A stretch of DNA of 37,021 nucleotides from Diphasiastrum complanatum (Eukaryota; Streptophyta; Lycopodiopsida; Lycopodiales; Lycopodiaceae): the NCBI GenBank assembly GCA_029204225.1, contig MU835704.1, positions 1 to 37,021 on the forward strand. Reading direction: 5' to 3'. Below the pieces are notes generated by a model. That model was not told the origin of the DNA, made no database searches, and worked only from the letters and a program-made list of their open reading frames with translations. Every line of letters starts with the position of its first letter. The first letter of the stretch is position 1. A program made the translations under genes and the position numbers. This document shows, one piece after another, positions 1 to 11,041 of the stretch.

Positions 1-606
1 TACAAGCTTAAAGATATGATTTATTTCCTCTGATTTGAGCCATCATGCATCCAATTTGGTTGTGTGAGTCTTAGGCACCATTATGTTGAAGTTTTGCTTG
101 TTGAAGGAGTCCAAAAATGCATTTTTTGCATGATCTGAGCTTATGATTGCTTTCTGGACGATTTTTTAATTAATCAACCTTGAAAAAGTGTGCCCTGCTA
201 CCTATTTTTTGATCAGTTACAGCTCAAACGTGTGAAGCCTAAGTGTCAGGGTGATGTGGCAGTGTCTTGTAGACCTACTCTCCCTCCGTACTATGCTTTG
301 CAGCGACCAATTTAGTGCAAGTGATGGCAGATGAAAGGTGTTCCATATAGGAAGCTAGTAATTTGGATATTATTTGTGGCATTATAGAGTGTTTTTTCAT
401 AATGACTATGACAACCAAGAGAAATTCTAACCTATAAAAGAATTAAATTCTTTTTTACTGATTCTGAAATAGATATTGGATATCTAGGATAGTATGGCAT
501 TCGGTTTTGTTGAGATCCATGTTCCTTTCGGGTTATTGAATACACTTAGAACATTTCAATTGCACTTGGATGATACATTTCATCTCGTCCATGCTGGGGT
601 ACAATG
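1..606. other. No gene recognised
   Basis: No convincing reading frame, RNA gene or repeat is visible here. The sequence is AT-rich spacer leading into a dispersed repeat that begins near 607. Confidence 0.5.
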
Positions 607-874
607 TGGAGTGGTATTCTTTGGGTAACACTTAAGGAGCATGAGGGATTTCAATGGTTAGATGTATCTCCTGGAATTGGTTGTGATTCTAATCCCATTG
701 TTGGATATAGGATAGCCAAATAGTCTTTTTTACTTTTTGGGCAAAACAGATCTAGATGCAGAGGATTCTTGGAAGAAAAGTTGGTGGTATGGGACATCAG
801 TGATTCCGAAGGGGATTTCTTGGGTGAGAATGATCTGTAGACTAATGTATAGTGATTATTGTAATGGCCATATA
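607..874 (+). repeat. Dispersed repeat, copy 1 (retroelement-derived)
   Basis: This stretch matches 14139-14425 closely over about 250 bases, with shared blocks such as ctggaattggttgtg, ggatagccaa and ttggtggtatgggacatcag. The start of copy 2 encodes a reverse transcriptase snippet (FLDD). In copy 1 the same place has lost about 17 bases, so the motif is gone. I infer that both are fragments of one degraded retroelement. Confidence 0.75.
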
Positions 875-908
875 GTTAGAATTAAAGTAGAACTATTGTG
901 TTACTGTA

Positions 909-1131
909 CTGTGGGTCCTATCAGTGGATAAGGACTAGTTGGCCTCACCATGAGGCGAGTCGACGGGACACACGTCCCGTCAACGGCAACCTAGGCCATG
1001 CATGGGTTACCATAGTGAAGAACTATATGTACGGTGTATTTTGGTTTTGAGAAATACAGTTACTACGTGAGCTTGGTGTGGCTTTCTGTCTGTGTTACTA
1101 CGTAGCATGATCTGTGTTCCTGGTCAAAGCA
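909..1131 (+). repeat. Probable 5' LTR of a Ty1/copia element
   Basis: The segment lies just upstream of a copia-type primer binding site and ends in CA shortly before it. It contains two perfect short hairpins (gcctca/tgaggc at 942-956 and gacggga/tcccgtc at 962-981) and a TATA-like ctatatg near 1023. The left boundary is set only by a TG at about 909-912 and is uncertain. No matching 3' LTR was found in the window, so the direct-repeat test for an LTR cannot be met. Confidence 0.5.
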
Positions 1132-1141
1132 AATTCTAAGT

Positions 1142-1153
1142 TGGTATCAGAGC
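1142..1153 (+). other. Copia primer binding site (initiator Met tRNA type)
   Basis: TGGTATCAGAGC matches the standard plant copia primer binding site complementary to the 3' end of initiator methionine tRNA. It lies about ten bases after the presumed LTR end and about 1.27 kb before gag, all on the plus strand. Confidence 0.9.
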
Positions 1154-2423
1154 CGTATAGGGAGTGTACACAATACAACGTCGTTATTGAAGAGAGCTTC
1201 GGGAGAAGAGTCTTCTGAGAGTTTGGGGTTTACGACGGGTTGAAAGCGGAAAGAAAAGCACTGGTGCACAACTTCTAGCATACAGAGGCTTACCAAGCTC
1301 AAAACTGTGGATGGATTCGGAGATAGGATTTGTTGACTGAATCAAAACATTAGCCAAATGAAAGCATAAAATTCTGTGGGAAGGCTGCTCGGTGTTTGCG
1401 ATTGGTGTGCATTCAATCGGATATCGATTGACAAACGGTTTGAAGCTACGGATCAGTAGCAGTAGGGTGACCTTTGTGAAGAATGAAATTGGTAAAAATA
1501 GTGGTCAAAGTGTTGGTGAAATAGAGCTAGAAGTTGGCTATTTTTTTGAAGTTGGGATTTACAACAGTAAATCTGAAGATTTCTCTCTATATGTTGTCCT
1601 TTTTGGTACTTTAAGAAAGTAGGAGAGGGCACCCTGATGAGGTTAATCAGCTTCCAAGAGGCCGCAGAGGGCCACGGAGGATCAGTGGAGGCACTGGATC
1701 AGATCTTATGAGGGTGCAGAAACCCTCATTCACCATAGCCAAAACCTTGAAAGTAGGAAGATGAAGAGAGGAGGTCGCGGCTGAGCCCGCGTGCCCAAAA
1801 CAATCTGAAGTGAGTAGCGGTTGGAAGAGAATGGTTCAGCGCTCAGACGACATTTAAGACGTGGGATCAAAAGCCATATAGATCAACGATGGAGATCAAA
1901 CGAGTGTGGGTCGTTGGATCCAAGATAGCCATTTGATTGAGGTGAAAGGGGCATTGAAAGGGGCTAAAGGGAGTTGAACTACAAAATGGCTTTCAATTTC
2001 ATTAAAAATTTTCACTTTGAAATTGGAGTTAGGTCTCGAAGTCCTTGAAGTTTGAAGTTATTTCAAGAAGAAGAAATAGTTCAAAAACAAGAAAAGCCCT
2101 TATTTTCTAGTCCTTAAGCCTATTTGACTCAAACGAAAGGCTATAACCTCCAAACGAAGGGCACCCGGACTGTACCTGCAAGTACGGTACTGCAAAACAG
2201 AGTGATTGCAGTAAAAAAAGTGTTCGGAGAGCGCCAAAAGTGATTTCACCATATTATTGGGCACGTAGTTATGAGTTGGTGACAATGAGCATTTTAGAAG
2301 GCGACGCCGATTTGGCTTTCAATTTGGCGGAAAAGCAGTGGGTGGCCTGGTAAGCAAAAATTTACAGGTCATCATTTTTTATTTCTGACATCATGGTTGG
2401 CCTCGACATACAGTTTATAGCCT
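1154..2423 (+). other. Long untranslated leader of the copia element
   Basis: About 1.27 kb separates the primer binding site from the first gag-like codons. Short open frames occur (for example 1392-1622) but none resembles a known family. I see no coding signal here beyond retroelement leader. Confidence 0.5.
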
Positions 2424-3206
2424 ATGGTTGCAGTTTTAGGCAATTTTGGGATGGCGAACATGGGAGAGTCCATTTTGAATGAAAATAACAAATTGGACGG
2501 GATTTCCAACTATGCAGTGTGGAAATTTAAAATGAAAAACATACTAATAGAGAAGGAACTATGGGATGTCGTCACAGGTGATGAGAGAAGACTGCGAAAT
2601 AAAGCGGACATTAAAGTGTTCGACAGGAAGGCAAGAAGGGCTTTGACCTTCATCAACTTGTTAGTGAAAGACCACATCATTACCCACATAAGTGATGTCA
2701 TTACACCTAGACAGGCATGGGATGTGCTTAAGGAGCACTTTGAGACGTCAAATCCATCAAGAATTATGTTTCTAAAGTCAAAGTTGAATAGTGCCCAAAT
2801 GGAGCAAGGAGAGCACAATTAGACGTACATGACCAGAATCAAGACAAGGAGGGATGAACTGCATTCTATTGGTGAGCGCATATGTGATGTTGAGCTCGTG
2901 CACAATGCATTGTGCAGCATTGCACAACCTTATCAGATGTTTGTGAATGGGATAGCATCAAGAGAAAGATTGCCAACCTTTGATGAGCTCATAGGAATCT
3001 TGATGCAGGAGGAGCAACGATGAAAAATGGTGAAAGCTAGACGTCAAAATACTGACGATCAAGCACTTGAGACATGCCAAAAACAAGGCAAACTTTGCAA
3101 GGGAAAGAAGAAGTCTAAGCAGTAATTCACCAAGACTCAGGAGAATGAGGAATCATCCAGCAAGACCAAGAAGAAGGGCAAATGCTTCCATTGCGGCGAA
3201 ATTTGA
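2424..3206 (+). pseudogene. gag: Copia gag (capsid) relic, Ty1/copia type
   Basis: The product would be the capsid protein that packages copia RNA. The N-terminus (LDGISNYAVWKFKMKNIL) matches the DUF4219/UBN2 gag family of plant copia elements, and the same frame carries on to a zinc-knuckle start (KCFHCGE) at 3183-3200. It is broken by TAG at 2820, TGA at 3021, TAA at 3123 and TGA at 3204. The last stop, with apparent loss of sequence, removes the His and final Cys of the knuckle. At least two stops fit CGA-to-TGA or CAA-to-TAA changes (EEEQR|TGA|K, SKQ|TAA|F), as expected from deamination of methylated cytosine. The first ATG at or near 2424-2451 is the likely start. It sits at the head of the element and runs into pol. 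Confidence 0.85.
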
Positions 3207-4137
3207 AGATTCTAGCATCTATATATCAACATTGTCATCTAATCAAGATGATCAGGCATGGTACATTGACTCGGGAGACACAAGACACATGACAAGTAAC
3301 CAAGATTGGTTCAGCAGCTTGAGAGAGTTGGATAATGGGATGTCTATTTCACAAGCAAATGGTGATGTGTACAAGATCAAGGGGATAGGCACCGTTTCAA
3401 TCCACCTACCTGATGGCAAAAGCAAGACGATCAAGGAGGTACTTTATGTACCAGATTTGATGAAAAATTTACTTTTTGTTGGTGTCATTACTGATCAAAA
3501 GTTGAAAGTAGAATTTGCACATGATCGTTGCTTTGTGAAGGATGTGAACCAAAAGTTCAAAGTTATTGTGGATGGTATAAGGGAGCGCAACACTAAAATG
3601 TAAAGGTTGAATGCTACAATCAAGGGGCAACATGGATTTATCTCATCCATTCCATCGCAAGCTGAACAGTGGCATAAAAGACTCGGTCATTTGAACCTAG
3701 GTGGCCTTAGCTTGATGAGGAAATTGGAAATGGTGAGAGAATTGCCTATGATGGAAGACCACTTGAAGATGATGTGCGAGTCATGTGCGTATGGGAAGCA
3801 TCATCGAGAAAAGTTCAATAAAAGTGGTGTTTCAAGGGCAAAGAACATCCTGGATTTGATCCACATAGATCTATGTGGGCCTATGATGACTATGTCCTTA
3901 GGTAAATCCTTCTACTCCATGACCTTCATTGATGATATGTCACGCAAGACGTGGATTTACTTCTTGAAGAAGAAATCGGATGTGTTTGCCACTTTCAAAA
4001 GCTTCAAAACATTGGTCGAAAATCAAACAATTAGGAAGATCAAAGTTCTAAGATCGAATAGTGGAGGTGAGTACAAGTCTACTGACTTCAATGATCTTTG
4101 TGATCAAAAGACAATTTACGCAAGCTCATACTCCTGA
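3207..4137 (+). pseudogene. pol: Copia protease, GAG-pre-integrase and integrase core relic
   Basis: A protease-like WYIDSG motif (Asp codon at 3268) is followed by the HKRLGHLN...CESCAYGKH zinc-binding region of the GAG-pre-integrase domain. Next come the integrase core signatures HIDLCGPM (first catalytic Asp) and FIDDMSRKTW. At 4051-4074 the family's usual RSDNGGEY reads RSNSGGEY, so the second catalytic Asp is Asn. A TAA at 3601 and a frame change near 4110-4130 break the frame; the third catalytic residue (Glu of GAEHKNR, about 4160) lies in the next frame. In an intact element the products would mature the particle and insert the cDNA. This copy cannot. Confidence 0.9.
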
Positions 4138-4891
4138 ACTTAATGTTGGAGCTGAGCACAAGAATCGTACGAGTGTGGAAAGTGCTTGATCTATGCTAGT
4201 TGAGATGAAGCTACCAAAAGATTTTTGGCTAGAAGCATGCAGTACCACAGTCTGTACCGCACTCTATCTTCAAAATAGAAGTTCTACCATTGCCATACCA
4301 AAGATAACACCTGAGGATGCATTCATGAAGAAGAAGCCAAAGGTGAATCATTTGCGAATCTTTGGATGTAAGGCCTTTGTACACTTTCCTAAGGAAGAAA
4401 GACATAAGCTTGTTGCGAAAGCTGTAAAGTGCATATTCCTAGGATATGATGATTGTGTAAAGGGCTATATATGTTTTGATCTAGTGGAGAACAAAATAAA
4501 TGTTAGTCGTGATGTTATCTTTGATGAATCTAAGATGTATGAAGACGAGGATGATGAGAAGACGGACACATCTAGTGGAAAAGATGGTATAGTGAGGTTG
4601 CCTCCTGATGATGATCCATTTATTGACTTTCCTAGTGATGGACATAAGGATACACCTCATAATACTACTACTCAACCTCGAGAGATAGGTTGGAGAGTTA
4701 GAAATAAACCTTTTGGTGCTAAGAGGATTGAAGTTGCAGGTGACAAACGCAAGGAGAAAGATGTATCGTGGGATACATTTTCACCAGGAAGCCGATCACC
4801 TGATAGGAAGCTCCCTAAGTGGTTTGAGAGATTGATGAAGAGCCGCAACATGGATGACTTTCCAGGATCATCTATCCAGGGAGAGCTATGA
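4130..4891 (+). pseudogene. pol: Copia integrase C-terminal region relic
   Basis: The frame continues from the integrase core after a TGA at 4187. PKDFWLEA, the GCKAFVHFPKEERHKL stretch and CIFLGYDDCVKGY are diagnostic of the region after the copia integrase core. A hydrophilic acidic linker follows up to a TGA at 4889 that fits CGA decay. The piece connects the integrase core to the reverse transcriptase start in the same frame. Confidence 0.85.
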
Positions 4892-5380
4892 AGATCAACA
4901 AGAGAGAAGACACAACCTGAAAGGTATGAAGCAAATTATGCTCTCTTATCTAGCATTACTCAATGCAAAGAACCTTTGACTTATGTTGAAGTGAAAGATG
5001 ATGACATTTGGGTCAAGGCCATGGAAGAGGAGATGGAGTCAATTGCTAAGCATAGCACATGGGACTTAGTGGAACCACCAGTTGGTAAGAAACCCATTGG
5101 TTGTAAATGGGTGTATAGGACTAAGTACCATGTAGTTGGAAGTATAGCAAAGCACAAAGCGAGATTGGTGATCAAAGCACAGTAAGGCCTGGTGTACAAG
5201 AAGCATGAGGGTTTACCATAGTTATGTGGCTATGTGGATGCAGATTGAGGAGGTGACTATGATGATCGTAGATGCACCACAGGGTATGTATTCTAGCTTT
5301 GTGGCAGTTGCTTTTCCTAGTCTAGTAAGAAACAAAGTACAGTTGTTGCCTCAAGTTCATTAAGAGAATGTGAGATTCAA
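4892..5380 (+). pseudogene. pol: Copia reverse transcriptase start fused by deletion to RNase H
   Basis: The first part (WVKAMEEEMESI, STWDLVEPP, CKWVYRTKY, KARLV) is the beginning of the copia reverse transcriptase. After TAA at 5183 the text jumps within about 40 bases to GYVDAD...CTTGYVF and SKKQSTVVASSS (5226-5360), the RNase H domain near the end of pol. The catalytic palm with YVDD is absent, so several hundred codons have been deleted. The RNase H part has additional stops. No polypurine tract or 3' LTR follows. Confidence 0.85.
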
Positions 5381-5384
5381 GAAG

Positions 5385-5640
5385 AGATCTAGAATGGCAC
5401 TTCATTGCATCAAGATAAATGTGTCCAATAAGTTCCTTAGAGAGACAGGATCTTGAATATTTCCCAAGGATGCTTGGAAAATACTCAAAGCCATGTATGA
5501 GTTCAAAAACACATCTAGATTGCTCACCTTGAGGAATGAAATTCTCCAAAGCTATCAGAGCAAAGGGGTGAGTGCTCAAAGCTATGTGCTTATTAGTTTC
5601 AATAAGGACTTTAAATCCTCTATTGGAACTAATATGACAT
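5385..5640 (+). pseudogene. gag: Gag fragment of a second copia family
   Basis: HCIKINVSNKFL, KAMYEFKNTSRLLTLRNEIL and SAQSYV form a UBN2-type copia gag core. They resemble the minus-strand gag at 10237-11041 (HCIKMNVSND, GIYESNNTSRILLLRNQVL) more than the gag at 2424. A TGA at about 5458 breaks the frame. It abuts the RNase H end of the first element, which suggests nested insertion or recombination between elements. Confidence 0.8.
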
Positions 5641-8600
5641 AGTCCCGCATGTAAATAGCCAATGTCCACAACAATAAGCTTTGCTAAATGTAGCCATGGT
5701 GCTAAATTAGATTGGTTAGCTCAATAGGTTAGTTAGTCAATAAAGAGGCCTAATAAACCATGCTATATTTGAATGGAAAGAATTGTAATAATGGTTAAAA
5801 GAAAAATTAAGCTAATAAGGCCCCAAATTTTAAATTAGAGACAGAGGAGGATGTGCTGATTTGGAGGCTATTCTACATTTGTCATTTTTGGACTCTATGT
5901 GTTCTTGAAGCTTCTCTTTAAGAGTTTTCTTGATGTGCTTTATGGTTCATGTGCCTAAAATCACATGAGATCTTTGATCATGTTCTAGATCTAAGCAAAA
6001 TGTATGGAATAATCAATAATGATGAAGATATTTTGCCTAATTTGGTGAAGATTTGTTAATTTTATCTAGTTTTTGATGATTTTCTTGATTTCTTGTTTTG
6101 CCATGCTAATTTGATGCTTAAGAATGGATTAGATGTTTGAATGGTAGGATTGGAACATGATAGATGCTTTACTTGAAACTTGTATGATTCATTGATCATT
6201 CTATTTGTTTCATGTTATTTGATTATGAATAGTTTATGTAAAAAAATATTTTGGGAAAATTGTTAATCATAAAAAAAAAATCATTTCTTTGTAGTCGATA
6301 AATGGAATATTTTTTTATTATTATTTAGGAAATTGATTGAATCTGTTAGAATTTTCACTTAACTTTTATTTTAAGGAGGATCTATCAAATCTACAGAAAT
6401 AATCAAGTTTTTAAATAGTTTGCAAATTTATATATGGAGTTTAGCACAGTTAGGATTCCTCAATTGAAGAACACTAGACCAAATGATGATGAACAAGACA
6501 AGTAAAAGATGCCAATTGGCATTGGTCAACAAAAACCTCAACTTTGACTTGTCAACCTAAAATGCTAATTCAGTAGAGATGTTGAAACAATTGAGATACT
6601 AGACCGATAAATGTTGATTGGCACAATTCAAAAATGTCCATAGGCATTGGTCGATGGAAATCATGATTTTGACCAATTAACCTAAAATGCTTACTCAGTG
6701 GGAATGTTGAAACAATGGAAATATCAGACCGAAAAATGTCAATTAGCATTTGTCATCATTTTCATGAATTCAACCCAAAATGGAGCTCTACATCTACCAA
6801 ACCTAAATCTTTTGAGGCCTATCCTTAATTGGAGTCTTGTTCAAGAATAATTTGAAGGACAAAAAAATAGTCCATTGGAATTACTCATATACTAAACAAA
6901 TTGACTTTTATTTACACTTGATATAACATGCCTATATAGGGGCATGTTATATACCATATGTCTTATATAAAAATATCTTGTAAATCACTACAAATAGTAG
7001 CAAATAAAAAAGTAAAGGCTAGCTCAAGAGCTCTATTCAAATGTTATTTTCAAAGCTTATGTCTTTGCATAAGCTCGAAGAATCTAGGTTTGTGAAACTT
7101 ATTATAGTCATTACTTTCATGCTCCCTAGTCAATCAAGTATCATTTCTCCTATTGGAGTGGGCTTCCACAAATTTCCTCATAAAAAACGATCTTACTATG
7201 AAAATTAACATTAGATGCCGAAACCCCTAATGGCTATTTATCCTACATTGTCCTCGCAATCCTATTACCTATTTTTTTTTAATGACCTTTTCACATTTCA
7301 ATGTCTTAGGAATTTAGAATCATCGACCAATGATAGCCTAACCATGGAACTCTTTGAAATCTATAAGACCCACCCTTTGTTTCAACTATGCTATTCTTCT
7401 TGTTATCATTCTATATTAGACATACCTTTAAAACCATCCAACTTGATTTAATATAGCTATACTTGAATTCAACACTTCAAAATTGAGAATGAATACATGT
7501 TGTGATTTGTCTTCTTGTAATATATTTGAGTATGGACATAAATGAAAGTTCAAGAGCTATTTGGCCAATAATTTAGGATATAGAGAGAACCTTTGCGATC
7601 GAAAAGTGTGCAAGGTCACTTGATCATCATATAATGTGGTTGGGTTCAATTTGGATACTTTGATCTCCAATAAAAAAGAAAAGGAAGAGGTATAGTTTGC
7701 CATGACTAGCACCATATAATGAAAGATAAAGATGTTGATTTTACTAGAAATATCAACCTAAACAAATGAAGTGTGGGTGGTGTTCATAGTGAAGTCACTC
7801 ACCTACACTTATAATTAGCTTAGATGGACATCTTTTTGTAATGAAAGCATCATATATTCTTTGTTGAAAGCATGGCATCCCATTTTAGAAAGAATAGTTT
7901 GGTTTCAAATCATAAATGGCTTTTTATTGGAGGTTCATTGGGAGAATTTTGAGAATCAAATTTTCTTGAAAAGAAATATTCAATGCATTATAGTAAAGTA
8001 TTACCACTATAGAGATCAACATCTAACAATGAAATAGTGTGCTAGGTGGTGGGGTCCACAAAAGCTGCAATTTTCCAAAACACACCCATTCTCAATATAT
8101 GAAAAATGTTACAACACAAAACAAGCATATATAGGCAAGGCTAGTGGGAGCTAGAGAATATTGCAAATCTTGAGATGAAGAATTCTTGTATAGTAAAGCG
8201 ACATCTTTGTCCACTTAGACCTCACAACATAATTACAATGTGACATCATGATGACACCTAACAAGGCCATACCCTCTAGGTTCAAATTTCTTGCTTCTAT
8301 TCCTTTTAATGTTGTGCGTTACACTACCAAAACATATAGTTGCTATCTAGTTTTTCAAGTCCTTATGCACTTTGGCAAACTCCACTTTTGGGTTTTGAAC
8401 TTTTCAAAGTTATCATCTAAAGTTCATTTGTGGACCCCACAAATGACAATGTGGCATTCTTATCCAATACGATCGCATCAAATTTGTCCTCTCCCTTTCA
8501 AAATGAGACATGAATATGAGAGTTATAACAACATATTTAGTAGCAGATTTTTTTAGTGAACTTTCAAACCAATAAAATTATCATAACAAGAGGGAGACAA

Positions 8601-8920
8601 GCCTCCTTACTTTTATCACTAATCAATTAAATTGGGGTTGATGCATTAGCCTCAACAACAATAACCCTAACAATTGGACTTTAAAAGAAGCCAAGAAAGT
8701 TGAGAGAATTACATGTAGGAATGTTCATGAAGCTACCTAAGAGCCTAATAGTACTTGTCACTATCTTAAGACTAAATGGTCAATACTTGATCCTCCCAAT
8801 AATAATAATAAAAAACTCAAATCCTTTGCCCTTGGAATCACTCAACAAGCCTTGTATTAATGCAACATAGGATTTCCTACAAATGGTAGATATTCTACTT
8901 TAATTTATGGAATAAGAGTA
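5641..8920. other. AT-rich region without a recognised gene
   Basis: Strongly AT-rich spacer. Short open frames (for example 7215-7451 and 8248-8556) are composition-driven and match nothing I know. The only structure I can support is a tandem duplication at 6505-6757. Confidence 0.5.
6505..6757. repeat. Tandem duplication, 125-bp unit, two diverged copies
   Basis: The blocks ggcattggtc (6518 and 6643), aacctaaaatgct, gatgttgaaacaat/aatgttgaaacaat and agaccga recur 125 bases apart in the same order. The copies differ at many positions, so the duplication is old. Confidence 0.8.
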
Positions 8921-8921
8921 T

Positions 8922-8945
8922 TACACACACACACACACACACACA
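8922..8945. repeat. (AC)n microsatellite
   Basis: About 12 uninterrupted AC units followed by ATATAG. Confidence 0.95.
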
Positions 8946-9566
8946 TATAGAACACAAGAGCATTCGAATATGATTAACACATACTTAGATGTCGGAAAGA
9001 GGTGTTGTGAAGATAGGTCAAACTCGAAAAGAAACGAATAAAAATAATTTGAGTGTATAGAAAGAAAACTTTTCATGCATGGTGGAATAAACTATCTTCC
9101 TCTTTCACAATGCATGACTACGCCTATCAATTTCAAACAAAACAATAGTGTTAGAAATCGCATTTGATCTTATAGTAACTAACTTTGAAATCATCAGTAC
9201 TATAGTGATTACGTAGCCAAAGAATTAAGTATCGAAAATTATCAGACAAATAATTTGTCGCGAATTATTCGTGAATTAGTCACGAATCACAAGACAAATA
9301 ATTAGTTGCGAAGAACTATAGAAATGCATACATTTTGAAACGAAACTGAACGCAATAAAAGATAGTATTGATTTAGTATGAAAATGAAATAGAAGTAAAT
9401 GAGTACAATAAGTTGCAGATTAAAGTCGTGTACTCTATGCTATCTCTGAGCGGCTAAAATGAAAGTCTGAATTAAGCACAATACTGATAAGTAGTAGCGC
9501 AATAGCAATCCCTAAAACAACTTTAAGAAGTGAGCTAGAATGCTCAAGAGTGTTCAAACTCGTAGG

Positions 9567-9696
<130 letters not shown>

Positions 9697-10236
9697 AACT
9701 ATTCAAATGCTTGCTGATTACTTGAAAATTGTATGAATATGAACAACTATATATACTAAGAAATTAGGTCATCAATTGCGATTGCCAGTTGGTTGGTGTC
9801 CGATGGCATCCATCCAGTTCCTTGTCATTGATTGCTGATAAGCGGTGGAAATTGGCGTAGACAGTCTGTTTGCGTAAATGAACTAAAACTGTCACTTTGC
9901 AAAAATGAACTAAAACAGCCACAGACGACATTGTCACAAAAAAAACGATAGTGTTGGGATTTTGCGAAAAACCCGACAGTGCCTTAAAATCTCATTTAGG
10001 GTTGCCCCATACTTTGCCAGAGTCGTCTCCTTAACATTTGAGGCTCTTTGAAGAAAGCAAAAAATGTGACTCTGCATATTTGCACGAGATTCCTGATAGG
10101 CGAAAAAGACGACACTACATTTTTTCACAAGATTCCTAACAGGTGAAAAATGTGACACTATTTTCAAACTCCATGTATTTCTGCAAACTGCGTAAAAACA
10201 CTTGTAATTCTACAGACTGTATAAAGACATGGTTAA

Positions 10237-11041
10237 GCATTCTTCTTCTTGAAGCACTTAGAAGCAAAATATCCTTTTTTGCCACAAAAAAAACATTTTA
10301 GCTTTGATTTTTCCTTTTTGGATTTGCCTTTGGAGCTTGATCCACCCTCCTTATCCTCGGCCTCCTTTCCTTGGTTCTTCTTGGATGAATGATTATTCTT
10401 TTTGCCTTTGAATGAGAAATTGGCTTCTCATCACCTCCTTGCAAGGACATGGTCCTTGCTTTGAGATGAAGCATTCTACTCTCCTTGGCCACAAGCACAT
10501 TATGGAGCTTGTCAATTGTAGATAACTTATCTTGGATGGCAAAACTTTGGACTACATTACAATAATCTTCACTTAGTCCATTTAGAATGACTTGCACAAG
10601 TTCATTATCTTGGATTTCATCTCCAATTGAAGCCTATTCTTTGTTCAAAGATTTGATCCTAAGCACATACTCTTGTGCACTCTCTCCACTTCCTTACATG
10701 CTTTGAAGCACTTGATTCCTAAGCAAGAGTATCCTTGAAGTGTTATTGGATTCATAAATTCCTTTTAATGAATCCCGAGCCTCCTTGGCCGAGATACAAA
10801 ATGACACCTCTTTCAAGAGGTCATTGCTCACATTCATCTTGATGCAATGTACGACAAGTCTAGCCTTTCTCTTGTATCTAGCTTGTTCTTGTCCACCAAG
10901 AGGTTCGTCTTCCTCTTCTAGGACAATTTCATAGTGATCATGGAGCACCAAAAGTGATTCCATCCTCACTTTCCAAATGGAATAATTAGTGGATGTGAGC
11001 TTCTCATTGGCTTCTAGCAAAAAACCACCCATGGATGCCAT
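10237..11041 (-). pseudogene. gag: Copia gag relic with zinc knuckle, minus strand
   Basis: Read on the minus strand from ATG at 11041, the protein starts as a DUF4219/UBN2 gag (ANEKLTSTNYSIWKVRMESL; HCIKMNVSNDLLKEV; NTSRILLLRNQVLQSM). After stops at about 10694 and 10648 the same frame continues with NELVQVILNGLSEDY and LSTIDKLHNVLVAKE to about 10298. A one-base frame change in a lysine-rich stretch then leads to the zinc knuckle CFFCGKKGYFASKC (about 10245-10290). It has the Cys spacing of CX2CX4HX4C but Tyr in place of His. No primer binding site or LTR was found upstream (11042-12000), and no pol follows. Confidence 0.85.

Noticed and set aside
7215-8556. ORFs 7215-7451 and 8248-8556
   Set aside because: They are low-complexity, AT-driven open frames with no recognisable domain and no splice context.
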